64,000 bases of DNA, from contig CP154956.1 of assembly GCA_039621445.1 (NCBI GenBank), positions 8,307,443 to 8,371,442 on the forward strand, in the 5' to 3' direction. Both the position numbers and the translations under genes were made by a program. Below the pieces are notes generated by a model. That model saw only the letters and a program-made list of their open reading frames with translations, made no database searches and was not told the origin of the DNA. The DNA is from Euglena gracilis. Lineage: Eukaryota; Euglenida; Euglenophyceae; Euglenales. The first letter of the stretch is position 1; each line of letters opens with the position of its first letter. Shown here piece after piece: positions 10,209 to 23,189 of this stretch.

Positions 10209-13157
10209 AAACAACCCAACAGTTCAGGGGGAAGCGATTTTCCCGCTCCCCCCCAAAAGGAAGCAGCTTCCCCTACAACAGTGTGAATACCCTCCGAATC
10301 TTTCAAGTCAACTCTGACACCCAAAAATTTTGCAAGGTGCTGGTTTCGGGGTCGAAATGCGATCCGTCCAGTCACATTTTAATTGGACAACTTACACCGC
10401 CTAAAACAACTCCCACTGATCCATATAAACCCCCCAATACTGCCAATAAACCATTGATTATTTGGGAACCCGAAGTTAGAGTCGATGGGGGGGAGTTGAC
10501 GTCACACGGTGCTTGAAAATGACCTTCTTCCAAAGGATGCCTTTAAAAATGTTAATGAAGGTTGCTTCAGTTCTGTGCTCGTTTTCCCAATCCCAATCCA
10601 ATCCCAATCCAATATTGCGATCGGATGGTGGATTGCAATCCAAAAGGTTTGGCCAGCCCCCTCCTCAGAGTGGTTGTTTCCCCCCCTTTTTTCCCTCCTC
10701 GGCCAAAAGCAGGAGCCATGCCACTGCATGATCCAGATTCCTCTCTCCACCCTGTTCAGTTAGTGCCAGTGCCCTCCCCCCACATGTACAACTCCCTCTC
10801 ATGAGGTGGATGAACAATGGATCCAGACTCCATGCCCTTGAGTGCGCAGAATAGTTGGCCAGTGCCATCTGATGTCGCTCCGCAACACATTGTGCAAATT
10901 GATTTTCACCATATGGAGGGAATCAAGCAGGCAGCTTGACATTTTTACCGTGACATTTCGGGCCGTCTTCCACCCCTCCAAAACTTTCGATATCTGGACC
11001 CTTTTTTGATGTCCGCATGTTTTTCACACCCGTAGGCACTAATCCGGCCGGCACATCAAAATATCTATCCCGGGTATCGCAATGGGAACCCCCAATTGGT
11101 TTCCAGTTTTGTGGCCAAATCACCGTTTTCTTTCGGCACAATCCAGGGGACCAGGGTCAGAACCTTCCTGATTTCTCCCGACAAAAGCAAGAAAGTTACA
11201 TTTTTGGCGGGTTTTCGGGTCGGGAAAGCAGCATTTTTTATTGAATAAAACAATGTCCCAATTAATCCTGAGGCACTTTGAAAGGTTCATTTCGTCATCC
11301 TGGCTTGGGGGACGTCCTGTTGACTGGGCCAAAGTGGCAGCGAAGTCGGCCAACTGCCTACCTTCCAGATTTCCTACAACGTCCTACCTGCAATCCCACT
11401 CCTGATTGACACCTATGCGGTATAGTTTGCCTCTCCCTCCTGTAGGGCATGTGTAGCATACATTGCCCTGGGCCACAGCTTGGATATCGGTAAAACAGCC
11501 GTGCTTCGTCTTATTTTATTTATTTATTTATTTATTTGTTTATTTAATTTATTTTTATAATGTATGGACTTGTAATATTTGATTTTGGGTCTTGCTTTTT
11601 GATTGTGGAAGTTTTTGCTTCAGATGTTTCTCTCTCAGGTGGTTCTTGCAAGGGGGGATGGAAGACGAGGGTCCTGATCACAATAGGCTGAGGACATTTC
11701 TTTGGGCATGTCGTTGGAAAAAGCAAAGCATTGTTTCCGCATCAGCACACATGCCGGCCGCCATCTGTCGTGAACGCTGTCTGCTGTTGGTGCCCACCCA
11801 CCCCTGCACCACAGCATCCCTGCTTTTCCGGTCTACGTCTTAATCGCCTGCAAATGATTTGACCTAAATTGGGAGAAGCAATGGTCGCCACCAACCTTTT
11901 AATATCGCCTTTTGTTTCTTTTGGACAAGCTGAAAACCACCGACATTTTTTGAACTGCCGGTGTTTTTCCCCTGTGTGTTCATGAGCCAAATCAGACCCC
12001 AAAAACGTTCATTGATCTCATTAACCCCTTCTTCTGTATTTGAGATTGATTGCCCGTTGAAATTGGCTCTTGCAAAAGATGCAGCCCCATTTGCTTGTTG
12101 GAATTCCCATCCAAAATATTTTTTTTGCAAAGTGTCCATTATGGGCTCCCTGCAACCCATTATGCTCCACCCAGGAATTCCCATGCAGCCCTGTGAAAAT
12201 TACTGATTTTTTTGGCATTGAAAGGTCTGAACAGAAACCGAGCATTCCTTCAACGTTTCCACACTGCACCTACTGTTGCTCCCATTCAACTGCTCTCGAC
12301 ACCACCGTCTTTTTTCTGTTCACCGTTTCTCACCCATGTTGCTATTCTGCCATTGCTGAGGGGTGTCCGACCCATCCCCAGGGGGATTGATTGGTTTTTT
12401 CCCCCTGGAGTGATTGACAGATTTCTGTTCTGAACCTCCCTCCCCACCCGGGGGGGGGGGGGGCTCGGCCAGAACTGGCCTTAAGTGAGCCACCCTGCCC
12501 GGAAAGTGCCGGGAAATTTTTGGGGCTTTTCCTAAACCCAAAAATTTGGGGATTTGGGCCATTTTGAACGGCCACAAGTGGGTGATTTTCGAGAAGTTTT
12601 TTTTTGAGAAATGCCTTTTTTTGGTGGTTTCTTGATAGTGGAAATTGACCCCCCCAAAAGTGGGAAAGCCATAGTGTGTTTGCCACCCGTTTGCCTGCCT
12701 CCTCCTGTGTTGTATTGCATCTGTCCGTTTCCTGTGCCCAGAGCTGCAGGGAGTCCTGGAACTGAACACTAACCCACAGCCACCCCCCCCCCGAATTGTC
12801 TTTGTCCTTTATAAGGATTTTGTCACCCTCCCATCGTGTTGTTTCCTCTGAGGTCAATTTCAACCTGGTCACCGTGCAGAGCACGCCAGTGAGCAAAGCA
12901 ATTTTCAGGCGTACGGTACCTCCCCCAAGGAAAAGACGACTTCTCTGCCTTTGCTGAGCTTCCCGGACGTTTTCCCGGCGGGGGTAGCACTTCCAGAGGG
13001 TCGACCCATTAGGCCTTCCCTGCAGCCCCGTCCGCTCCATTGTGTGTTTGGCCGAACCTCCCTGGGCCCTCCTCCCAGCCTACCAGATTCTGGCAATGGC
13101 GTTTTCGAGAGCCAAAGGGAGGTGCTCCCTTTCCAAAGTTTCCACTTCAGGAGGTTT
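10209..13157. other. About 3 kb without a supported gene
   Basis: Mixed-composition DNA. I see an (ATTT)n microsatellite at about 11512-11547, a C-rich TCCCAATCC patch at 10590-10615, and a C/G-tract island at 12390-12480. Open frames of 80-230 codons occur here on both strands but overlap one another and match nothing I recognise. Confidence 0.45.
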
Positions 13158-13291
13158 TGACCCCCCCCCCGGGAAACTGTCTCCTGACAACCAGGGACCC
13201 TGACAACTTCCTACACTGACAAGTTGGCTGGTAACAGGGACCTTTTCCCGGGCGGGACCCTGACAGGTCGACAGTTTCCTGGGGGGGTATG
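13158..13291. mobile_element. Short copy of the GGGAAACTGTC C/G-ended family
   Basis: Starts poly-C-GGGAAACTGTC at 13160 and ends GACAGTTTCCTGGGGGGGTA near 13289, with internal CTGACAA and GGGACCCTGACA units. It is shorter than the 8695 copy. The TA on the left flank is degenerate (GA). Confidence 0.6.
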
Positions 13292-13590
13292 TACATGAGG
13301 GGACAGACACAAAAATGAAAACAAGGAGTCGAGCTGGACAAAACATGTGGCGAGTTTTGACACGGTGGGTATTCTTTTTTGAGAATAGTGGAAAACGTGG
13401 GGGGAAATGCAGCCCACAGAATCCCCGAATGGATTCCCCTGTGGTTCGCTCCCTCTTGGGGGGACTTCCCCACATGAACCCATGCAGGTCCCTGTCACAA
13501 AACAGTCCATTGCCGGCCCTGCCTGGCCTCCCACCGTTTCTCGCATTGGCAACAGTGATTGCACAGTGCCTCGGCCCTGAAGTGAACCTT

Positions 13591-13689
13591 CCCACCGCCA
13601 AGCACCTATAGTAAAAATGGCCGAAAATGGCCGAAAATGGCCGAAAATGGCGAAAGTCTGGGGGTCAACTATAGGTGCTTGCCCACCAC
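13591..13689. mobile_element. 83 bp miniature hAT-like element
   Basis: The element proper is 13599-13681. Termini CAAGCACCTATAGT and AACTATAGGTGCTTG are inverted repeats sharing CAAGCACCTATAG. Flanks CCCACCGC (13591-13598) and CCCACCAC (13682-13689) are an 8 bp duplication with one mismatch. The core is four AAAATGGCCG decamers. The TIR is nearly the same as that of the 1.6 kb element at 8622-10200, so the two are probably moved by the same transposase. Confidence 0.8.
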
Positions 13690-16600
13690 CAGTTGCCGCA
13701 AGCCCCTCGGGGACCCCTCCTGGACTGCGTTGTGGGCCAAGCAGGGATCCCACAGGGCCGACCGATGCGCTACACGTCACCCATATGTGCGTCAAAACTG
13801 GTTGCATTTGCTCGCCACCCCCTCCCCCCCCCCCCAGGCGGTTGGAGTATCAGTTGGGGGGGGTTGGAGTGAACATACCCCGGTCGGCCAGTGCTTTAGC
13901 AATTGTCTGGTGAGAAGGTGCCGCTGTGGCATGTGCACATTTCAGCTTTTTTCACACTTCCTTTGGAGGAGCCTGTCCTTTTGCCTTTTTAAGTGGTGGA
14001 TTCACTTCATCATCCACACGTATATCTGACATTGGTTGGATGAGAAAATATGCAAATGGACGTTGTCCACCCATCAAAAAGTTGCGGAAAAGCCCTCATC
14101 TGTTGTCATTACAGTGCAAATTTTCACACGTCCCACCGAGACCAGGCAGGACCGGGGTGTCCACTTGAATTGCCATTTTACTGGCACTGGAAAGAAGGGA
14201 CTAGCTAGACCCCAGGGAGGGTGTCCAGGGGTTCCGACTGGAAAATTGATTTTCCTCTGGCGCTGCGTGCTGTGGTGGAAATGAGGTTTGTAAGGTGTTT
14301 TTTTTTTGTCGGATTTTGTTCCAAAAAACCACCAAAATGGTCGAAAATGTGCATTTTTTGGCAAATTTTGGGCGCAAAAAAAACTTCCGGCACTTCACGC
14401 CACTGTTTCGGGCAAATATTCCACTAGCTAGCCCTGCGCAGACCACCAGGAGGGTGAACACAATTTTCCATTATCCAAATTTGGACTAGTTGCAATGGAC
14501 GGACTGAGAAGAGTGTGTTCAGGATGTTCAAGGGATATTCTGAATATTCTGGAAATTACTATTCAGGTTTATTCAGACTCTGAATATTTCCCTGTCTGCC
14601 CACACACGTCTGTCAGAATTCATCCACCCATGGCGCAAAGTCCATTATTGGGGTGGTTTATGCCTGGACTTCAGCAGGAATCCCATTTTTGATGTTTGGT
14701 CGTTCCGAGGCAAAACAGCATTTATCTTTAGGTCGCCGGCGGCTGTTACAGAAAACCGGTCCCCCAGCTGGGGGGGATTCTGCCCTGGGCTTCATCTCAG
14801 TAGTAGGCTGGCCTCGGCTCCCCCCAGTTTATGGAGCCAGGCCATGTTGGCCCTAACAGGCTGCGGCCAAGATGCTCCCCCCCCCCAGGGGTGACTGTTT
14901 TTTTCAGAGTGACTGACTGGTTTTTGGCCCGGACCCCCTCCCCCCCCCCCAGGGGGGGTCGGCAAAAAACCACTGGAGTGACCCGGCGCCAAAGGCGCTG
15001 GAAAATTTTTTTGGCCTTTTTTTCATGTTTTTGGTCAAATTTCCTTTGGATTTCAGAGTGGCCGCCCCCCCCCCCCCCGGGGGGGTAGTGACTGACTGGT
15101 TTCCCGAAAAAAGTGACTGACTGGTTTCTCGAAAAGTGAGTGACCCCCCCCCCCCCCGGGTCGGTAAAAAATTGTATGCTTCTCACCCCTTAGACCTTTC
15201 GTGCTTCTTTTGAGTTCCCGAAGCCAGGGAGGGTGCTTCAAAACTTTTCCAGAATACTTCCCTGCGCCTGGTGTGGGCGAGTGACTCTTGCCAACGCACC
15301 ACTCAGGATGTACAGCTAATTGCCTTTCTCAATTCAAACAAGGCTTGCACGACTCTTTCTCCATTGGGAGAACGAGGCAGAGCTGGCGTTTTTTTTTGTT
15401 TTTTTTTAAAAAAAACAAAAAACGTGTTTTTTTTGAAAAAAAAACGGCAAAAAAAACGGTTTTTTTTAAAAAACCGGCCGAATCAAGCGCCAAGTCGCCG
15501 GCAACGGAAAAACTCAAAAAAAAACACCACACACATGCAACCCCCCCTTTCCTCGGTTTTGTATTGACCTTTGAAGCATGGGCAAAAGAGGTTGGTTGAG
15601 AAAATAGCTATAAAAGTGACAGAAAAAAATGCAACAATTCCAAGATCATGTTGGGAACTGCCCAAAAAAAATGAAAAAAATTTTTTTCCACCATACCCCC
15701 GCTGGCGTTTTTTTTGTTTTTTTTAAAAAAACACAAAAAAAAACAAAAAAAACCGTTTTTTGTTTTTTTTGTTTTTTTTGACTGCCGGCTTTGGAACGAG
15801 GCTGTGGGAAACACAACATGGGCACTCAAAAAACGCGACACGCAAAACAAAACGCAAAAACACCCCGCAAATCAACGCAAACAAATGCAAAAAATGCACG
15901 TAAAACTCTTCATGAGCGCTCCCCCAGGATGTGCACTTTCTGCAGCAGAGGACTCAGAAAAATTTACGGCTCTGCCGGGGATTTTTTTTCCAGTTTGCAT
16001 AAAACTAGCATTTTTTTGACAAAAAATGTAAAATGCCCCCAAAAAATTGACAAAAGTTTTGGTCCTGGGGGAAAATCAGGGGCCAAAAACGAGGAACTTT
16101 CATTGTCAAAAAATCCCAGCAAAATCCCAAAACCGCTGGGGAAAAACACACAAAAAAATGTTTCCTGACCATGTTCCAAGGATGGCGGTTATTCCAACCG
16201 AGTTCAAACCAGCCCCCCCCCTCCCAATGTGTCCATATTCTATGGCCATTTTCCTTGAATTAATAAATTCGGCTGAAATTTCCAAATATATAGCCCCCAC
16301 TGAATTTTTAGGGAATTGCAAAGTACTCTCCCCATGTCTAATTTATGTCTTATAATATGATTTATGTCTATGTTATATATAAATTCATATTTGTGTTTGT
16401 GTGCACATGCAAATATCCATCCCCCCCCCGGGCAATTGACGCCCCCGGGCAATTGACGCCCCCGGGCAATTGACGCCCCCGGGCAATTGTCACCCCTGGC
16501 TGTGCCGGCCAATTTGTCACCCCGGGAAATTGTCACCCCCGTCCGTGCTGCCCAATTTGTCACCCCCCACCACAGAAGATGTTTGTAAACTTTCTTTTCG

Positions 16601-17036
16601 CCGGCACGACTCGATTGATCCTCTATTTCGCTACAACGTGCTGAGAAATGTCACATACCAAATGTTCTGCACAATATCACAACCATAGCTTCATTTTTGC
16701 GTGTTCACTGGTGTTTCAGATGGTGTTTTTGGTCATTTGGATTTATTGTGGCCTACATGGGTGGGCAATTGACGCCCCCGGGCAATTGACGCCCCCGGGC
16801 AATTGTCACCCCCCTCTGTGCTGGCCAAATTGTCACCCCGGGAAATTGTCACCCCCCTCCGTGCTGCCCGATTTGTCACGCGACAATTGCCCGGGGGGGG
16901 GTGGGTAACATAAGTATACATATGTGTGCATTTATATGCAAATACAGCATACACATGTTGCTGCATGCACTTCTACTTGTCTGCCTTTTCTCATCGCAGT
17001 CCCCTCCCCCTCCTCCTCCCCCCCGGCCGGGGCGGC
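13690..17036. repeat. Repeat-rich intergenic or intronic stretch
   Basis: Contains: 14199-14431, a C-tract element with CTAGCTAG on both ends and GGCGCTGCGTG/GGCACTTCACGCC cores; 14876-15172, a C/G-tract element with repeated GTGACTGACTGGTTT units; 15383-15480 and 15701-15790, A/T foldbacks beginning GCTGGCGTTTTTTTT; 15900-16165, a family repeated at 24860-25160; 16424-16572 and 16763-16905, arrays of GGGCAATTGACGCCCCC and GGGCAATTGTCACCCC. I see no supported exon. Confidence 0.6.
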
Positions 17037-17119
17037 ATGCACGTCATCATCAAGGCCGGCGACCAGCACTTCCTCATCGTGAGGCACAAGGCGCGGGCGT
17101 GCGTCATCGTGGTGGACCG
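17037..17119 (+). CDS. SAC-domain phosphatase-like gene, candidate first exon
   Basis: A GC-rich island opening with an ATG reads MHVIIKAGDQHFLIVRHK, then ARACVIVVD, followed by a GTACAG donor-like site. In plant SAC9-type proteins the N-terminus is a pair of beta-strands of this kind (hydrophobic strand, loop, 'xVIxVD'), and no other exon in the window fits that position. The ATG is preceded by a C/T-rich tract, so an upstream non-coding exon is possible. Taken alone the match is weak; it is supported by the downstream exons on the same strand. Confidence 0.45.
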
Positions 17120-18783
17120 GTACAGCGGGGGCCAGGCTCCAGTCAGCTGATGGTGCCCTGGGGGGGGGGGGGGGGGCTGGATAGGCGATTGAACTAAAGA
17201 CCCGTTGTTGTGTTGAACAAGTGGCGGGTTGGATTTGGTGAGTATGGATGGCGAGATTCCTATTGCCCCCCCTCCCCCAGAGCAATTTGTGTGGCCAGGG
17301 CTCTCCGCCAATCAGGGAGAGGGGGTTTCAGATTGGCAGTTGGACTTCACAGGGGGGGGGCGTTACTGTGTTGTTATCACAGTCGTTTTGCACGGCATGC
17401 CATTACATGTCATGCATATGCATGACGTGTGTGACCTCCCTCCATCTCATGCATGGTCACAGGGCAACGCTCCGAAAGGAAGCCTGCCAGGGATCTGTGC
17501 CACCACGCATGCTACGGCCAGGACTTATTCGACTCCATGGATGAGGTCCAGCCTGAATCGCCCAATGATTCATCACGTGGACATCCCATGCTGGCACCTG
17601 AATTCAGGACGGAGATTTTTTTAAAGTTTCATGACCCAGGGCCGGGGAGGGGGGGGGGTGGGTTGGTGGGTCCCAGACCCCCCCGGGTGGGGGGTCAGGC
17701 TGAGTGGGTGCTGGAGGCGGGGTTTTCCTCTATTTTCGGCCTAAAGTGCGAGAAATTTTTTGGACCCCAAAATCGAGCCCCCCAAAAGTGGGGCCCACAC
17801 CCCCCCCCCCCCCCCCAAGGGGGTCTGGAACCCCCCCCTGGATCCTAAAAAAAAAAACTGACTCAGGAAGACATCAACACCATAGCCATAGGCGCAGATT
17901 AATCCTCAAAAGATAGATCAGAACTTCCTGACATTTTCCAAAACAAAGGAATTGTGTTCTTCATTTGTTTGATTGCATATTGAGTATTACCCCCCCCCCC
18001 GGGAAACTGTCATGCCCGAGAACCTGTCAGGGTCCCGCCCGGGAAACTGTCAGGGTCCCCGGTGCTGGCCAACCTGTCAGTATAGTAAGTTGTCAGGGTC
18101 CCCGGTACTGGTCAACCTGTCAGGTGACAGTTTCCCAGGGGGGGGGGGGTAGGTATATTCTTGTGTATTATCTTCCTTTCCACAATGTGATAGCTACCCA
18201 TCCCCTGGAAACTATCATGGTCTCAACATGGCTTCTCTTTTAGGAAGTTCGCACCCCGAGGGGTGCGAATTTAAATAGTCCCTCCCCTGGGGGTGCTATA
18301 GGCAGGCAGGAGGGTGGGGCAAATACAATCACTTAGCCACTGGCCGACCCCCTCTCCCCCCGGGGGTGACTGGTTTTTTCAGAGTGACTGACTGGTTTTT
18401 GGCCTGCACCCACTCCCCCCGGGTGGGGGGTGGTTGGCAAAAATCCCCTGAAGTGACCTGGTGCCAGTTTCTTTTTTGACATTTTCCCCCTTTCGTGGTC
18501 AATTTGGCTTGGCCAGCAGGCTCCAGGACCCAAAACCAACCCCCCAGGGTCGGTTTTGGTGTGCCTTGTGCTATGGGATACCTGTTATGTGCAGGTCCCC
18601 CCCCCCCCCAAGGTTGTAAAGAAGCCCGGTGTGAACGTGCCAGGGTTCCACCCTGAGAAATGGCTCCTCGGTATTCGAGTACAGGCCGAAGTCCGGTGAC
18701 AGTTTCTTTGGGGGGGGGAGTCGGGATGACAACATCTGTATGTCTACGCCCAAACACGGCCCTTTCCCGCGCTCCCAACCCAG
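17120..18783. repeat. Intron-like stretch with three repeat families
   Basis: G- and C-tracts at 17160-17180 and 17640-17850; a GGGAAACTGTC-family element at 17990-18150 whose poly-C and poly-G ends abut TA; a perfect hairpin TTCGCACCCC-GA-GGGGTGCGAA at 18246-18268; a GTGACTGACTGGTTTTT-family element at 18344-18560; and a GACAGTTTCTTTGGGGGG remnant at about 18698-18717. Confidence 0.65.
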
Positions 18784-18873
18784 GCGATGAGCCACGTTCT
18801 GCAAGCCGTGGGGCACGCGGACGTTGTGAAGCAGGTGGCGGCCGTGCTGGGGTACATGGTGGTCGGCTTCGAG
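18784..18873 (+). CDS. SAC-domain phosphatase-like gene, exon (beta-strand core)
   Basis: A clean 30-codon exon lies between CCCAACCCAG and GAG|GTGTGTG, phase 0 on both sides. It reads MSHVLQAVGHADVVKQVA, then AVLGYMVVGFE. In SAC phosphatases a helix leads into the strand 'xxLGYxxxG', directly continued by 'xxLLxxTxxxxxG'. The next exon supplies exactly that, in matching phase. The donor is the start of a short GTGTGTG run, a theme repeated in this gene. Confidence 0.65.
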
Positions 18874-19006
18874 GTGTGTGCTGTCGGCCGGCGCCAGGTA
18901 ACGTGAAGCTGGGGACAGGCTCATGTGGAGAGGCACCACACATTAGGATGGGGTGTGTGACTACGCATTGTCCCGGTTAACGGGCACAACCCTTTTTGTA
19001 GATAAC

Positions 19007-19383
19007 CCCCCCAAATAATACCCCCGGGGTATTATTTTTTCGCCCGAAGTCCCGGCCCAAGGGGGGGGGGTATTATTTTGGGGGGGGGTATAGCCCCCAA
19101 AATTCTCGAAATTTTTTCGAAGTCCCGTAGGAGCCAAAATAGCGCCAAAACCCCCCTTTGGGTCATTTTCCATTTTTTGGAGGTCAGATGATCCAGAAAA
19201 ATTGATTTTTTTTTCATAATTTGTTGTCAGAAATTGTGACCTTTTACCTACATTTCAGGTCAAAATCCGGGCCTTCGGCCCGAAACCGGGGGGGGGGGGG
19301 GGATTATTATTATCGCCGAAGTCGGACCCCGAGGGGGGTGGTATTATTTGGGAGATGTATTATTTGGGAGGAGGGTTTACTGT
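19007..19383 (-). mobile_element. TA-flanked C/G-ended MITE, copy 2 of the intronic pair
   Basis: Reverse-orientation homologue of 5643-6057. It starts at TA|ACCCCCCCAAATAATACC and ends GTATTATTTGGGAGGAGGGTT|TA, so the inverted ends abut TA on both sides. Internal landmarks (TCGAAATTTTTTCGAA, TGGAGGTCAGATGATCC, GGGCCTTCGGCCCG) run in the same relative order. It lies between two exons of the SAC-like gene. Confidence 0.78.
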
Positions 19384-19898
19384 TTTGCATGTTTTTTTGA
19401 TGACCAAATTTTAAAAAATTTCACAATACCGCATGTCCCATATCTGATTTCTTTCCTCTCCCCCCATTGTCCAATGACTGGGTTTTGTCCAACAACTCCT
19501 GCCCCTCCGTCAGATGCATACTTTTAGAATACGATGTTGCACCCATAATCATGGGAAGAATTGCGTGACCTTTTTTTTGCATTTTCAGAAAAGATTTGTT
19601 TTTGGATCTTGTTTTGGATTACCAAATGGCTGAAATTTTCCAAAACGTCGCAAAAGAGCCAATAGCCCCCCTCAAAGGTGGTTTTAAATGCCAAAAATGG
19701 TTTGTGGCAGGGCTTGTTAAAAATGGTCAACCATTTTTTTTGTCCATTTTGGCCTCCTTTTTTTTGGTCAACTTGGGTCACTTTTTGTCCAGCTTTGGTC
19801 TTTTTAAAGCCACTGTTTGCTTTTTTTTGGCCACTGTTGGCCATTCTTTGGCAACCTTCAGCCATTTCTGGACGCCCCCCCCCCCCCACGCACTGCAG

Positions 19899-19973
19899 GG
19901 GCTGCTGCTGGTCGCCAACACGGTGAAGGCGACCGGCTGGTTCCCTGGCCCCCGCGAGCACGTCGTCCACACC
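19899..19973 (+). CDS. SAC-domain phosphatase-like gene, exon (GLLLVANTVKATGW)
   Basis: After poly-C and ACTGCAG the frame begins in phase 0 with GLLLVANTVKATGWFPGP and continues REHVVHT before a GTGACC donor-like site. SAC domains have 'GxLLxxTxxxxxGxxPGxxxVYxV' at this point, and the exon joins in phase to the one at 18784-18873. The first bases are a perfect continuation of the LGYMVVGFE strand. The 3' boundary is less certain, because reading through gives only a few more codons (VTWQLLK) before a stop. Confidence 0.62.
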
Positions 19974-20465
19974 GTGACCTGGCAATTGTTGAAATAGATG
20001 ACTGATTCATCTGCATTCAGTATTTTTGCGGACGACTTTAACGATCGTTTACATCATCTTTACGGCTGGTAATTGATTAGACTAACTCTCACCGGAAAAT
20101 GTAAGAAATCTGTATATGAAATAAAAAATATATATAAAATCCATGTGCAAAATATAAGAAAATATATATAAAAAATCAATTCATTTTATATTTCATGCAA
20201 CTTTGTTAAAATTTTCTTTTGCGCCAATGTTAATCTTCTACGGATCAGCCTGGTGCCGCCCTGGGACGAGGTAGTTCCCCGTTGGGTTTCTGGGTTTCCC
20301 CCTTTCCCCTGTTGTTGGCAAGCAGTTGCCTGCCCGGGACGGCGGCGGAGTGGGTGGCCATCCCCCTGCTGCAGCCCCTGTGGGTCTTCCCCTTCACCCC
20401 ACCCCTCTGGCCCGCAGGGGAGAGCGCAGGCATGCCTCCAAATCGCCCATCAACAAAATGAGATA
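19974..20465 (+). other. Intron with a possible small exon near 20244-20273
   Basis: AT-rich intron sequence (TATATAAAA repeats at 20110-20200). At 20244-20273 the bases read [10 protein letters not shown] before a GTAGTT donor-like site. That resembles the 'xxIPL' strand expected after the previous SAC exon, but no AG acceptor gives this phase. A C-rich GC island at 20340-20420 ends in CCCGCAG without a recognisable peptide. Confidence 0.3.
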
Positions 20466-21625
<1,160 letters not shown>

Positions 21626-22755
21626 CATTACCTGGTGCCCTTGCTTTTCTGGTTGATTGGTCAGGTTACGACTTCCAGGGGAGGAGGGGCATTGTGTTTC
21701 TTCCTGTAGGATCCCCGCAATCCGACGGGTCGTGCAACAACTCCACAGCCAACCCAGCACAAGCTTTAGCTAGTCTTATCACAGGTCCCACTGCCACGTT
21801 CAAAAATTGTCGTCTTCCCATCACCGTTGTGCTGGTTGCATGCATTCACGTGGTATATTTGTGCGTTGTTGTTTTGTGTTGCTGTGTGTCACATTTGTTT
21901 GATTTAGTCCGTGACTGCAATGTTTTTTATAGATGAGGAATGATTTCTTTTTACAGCTGAAACGTCTATTAATTCTGACAGGTTTCTGACAGTTCAATTT
22001 ATTTTCTACAAATTGTCAAGTGTTGAACATCCCTCACCCGCCCAGGAAACTTGTGCTCGCCAGCCTAGCTTTGAAGCCAGCCTGGTGCTCAAACTTCCTC
22101 TGCATCTGCCGATTTGTTTGAAGCCATTTTTTCTGGGGGCGGGTGTGCAAAAGGGTATAGTGCTTGTCAAGCGGTTGTTCGCAAGGAATTCCTCTTCTCA
22201 AGTCCCAATTTCGTCCATCTTCGTCGGTGTACTTGCCCAGGTGCCTTTTTTTGGGAACCTCAGGAGTTTTTTTTTTTAATTTCTTTCACAAATGTTCTTT
22301 CCCCCCACCTTCTAACCACCGACATCTCGTTAAGGTATTGCACCACCACCCTCCTCTCCCTGCGGTTTCAGCTTGTCCGTTGTTTTCTGCCTGTTTTTTT
22401 TTCCAGCCGAAGAAATTCTGGCAAAGCACCCAAAACTTTAAAAAGAGCAGTAAAGGTGTCAAAAAAGGATGGGGTTTTTGGAGTTTTTTTTTGGCAGGGT
22501 TCAAGAGTTGTCACCTGCTTTTTTGGGGCAATTGTCCCGTCCCATAAACAGCTCACTGGTCACGGGGGGGGGGGGGGGCTAGGGGGCCAGCCAGCCCAAA
22601 TTTCTCGCCCCAACCAAGCGGCCCGCTCTGAGGCACCTCCACGGAGGGGCCAGCTGCTGTGTCCAATGCCCGGCCACTCAGCCCACAGCACGGCACAGCA
22701 CAGCCCCCCCCCCCAACTATCCAGCCCAGCCCGGTCCTGTCCCGCCGCCCCGCAG
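21626..22755. other. Intron-like stretch without a supported exon
   Basis: Ordinary composition with T-runs and a G-tract at 22564-22578. The open frames here have no recognisable content. The 3' part becomes C-rich and serves as the polypyrimidine tract of the next exon. Confidence 0.4.
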
Positions 22756-22876
22756 ACGACGGGGCGTCGTACGCGTGGCTGGCCCAGGACCGGGCCACCG
22801 CCAAACGGCTCCGCTCCATGCAGTGGGAGAACACATCGTTCTATTGCGAGACGCTGGGCCGGGGCGGGAGGGGCCA
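22756..22876 (+). CDS. SAC-domain phosphatase-like gene, exon with FYCET
   Basis: A strong acceptor (CCCCGCAG) opens a frame reading DDGASYAWLAQDRATAKRL, then SMQWENTSFYCETLGR, up to a GTGAGG donor. SAC-family proteins have 'HxFYxSxxxDLT' here; SAC9-type proteins have Cys-Glu/Asp-Thr in place of Ser. The FYCET sequence is therefore the expected marker, followed in the next candidate exon by DLTNFW. The GGRG tail before the donor may mean the true donor lies slightly upstream. Confidence 0.5.
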
Positions 22877-23189
22877 GTGAGGCCCTGGGGGCCCGGCTGG
22901 ATTTCAATGCAAGGTCCCCCGGGGGGTCACCCATGTGACCCTCCGGGGGTCATTTGTGTCAGCCACCCAACTCTGGGGGGGGGGGGCTCGGTGGGACCCA
23001 CTTTTGGGGGTCAATTCCAAGATTGTTGAGAAAGATTGAGAATTTTTTTTGTTCCGCCCCGCACCAAAAATGAAAGGAACCTCCCCTTTCTGGGCAGGTT
23101 CATTTGCCCCCCCCCCCAGGTCAGCAGCTTATTACCCCCCAGCATGCCCCAATTCGGCGTCCTCCGTCCGTCCCCCTGCCTCCCGCTCT

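Noticed and set aside
11864-12390. Overlapping frames of about 105 codons on both strands
   Set aside because: Both strands are open and neither has a recognisable domain or splice support.
18246-18268. Rho-independent terminator-like hairpin TTCGCACCCC-GA-GGGGTGCGAA
   Set aside because: No U-tract follows, and the context is an intron of a eukaryotic gene.
18613-18670. Possible SAC exon VVKKPGVNVPGFHPEKW
   Set aside because: It would fill a gap between the first two SAC exons, but its phase disagrees with the proposed donor at 17120 and the match is too short.
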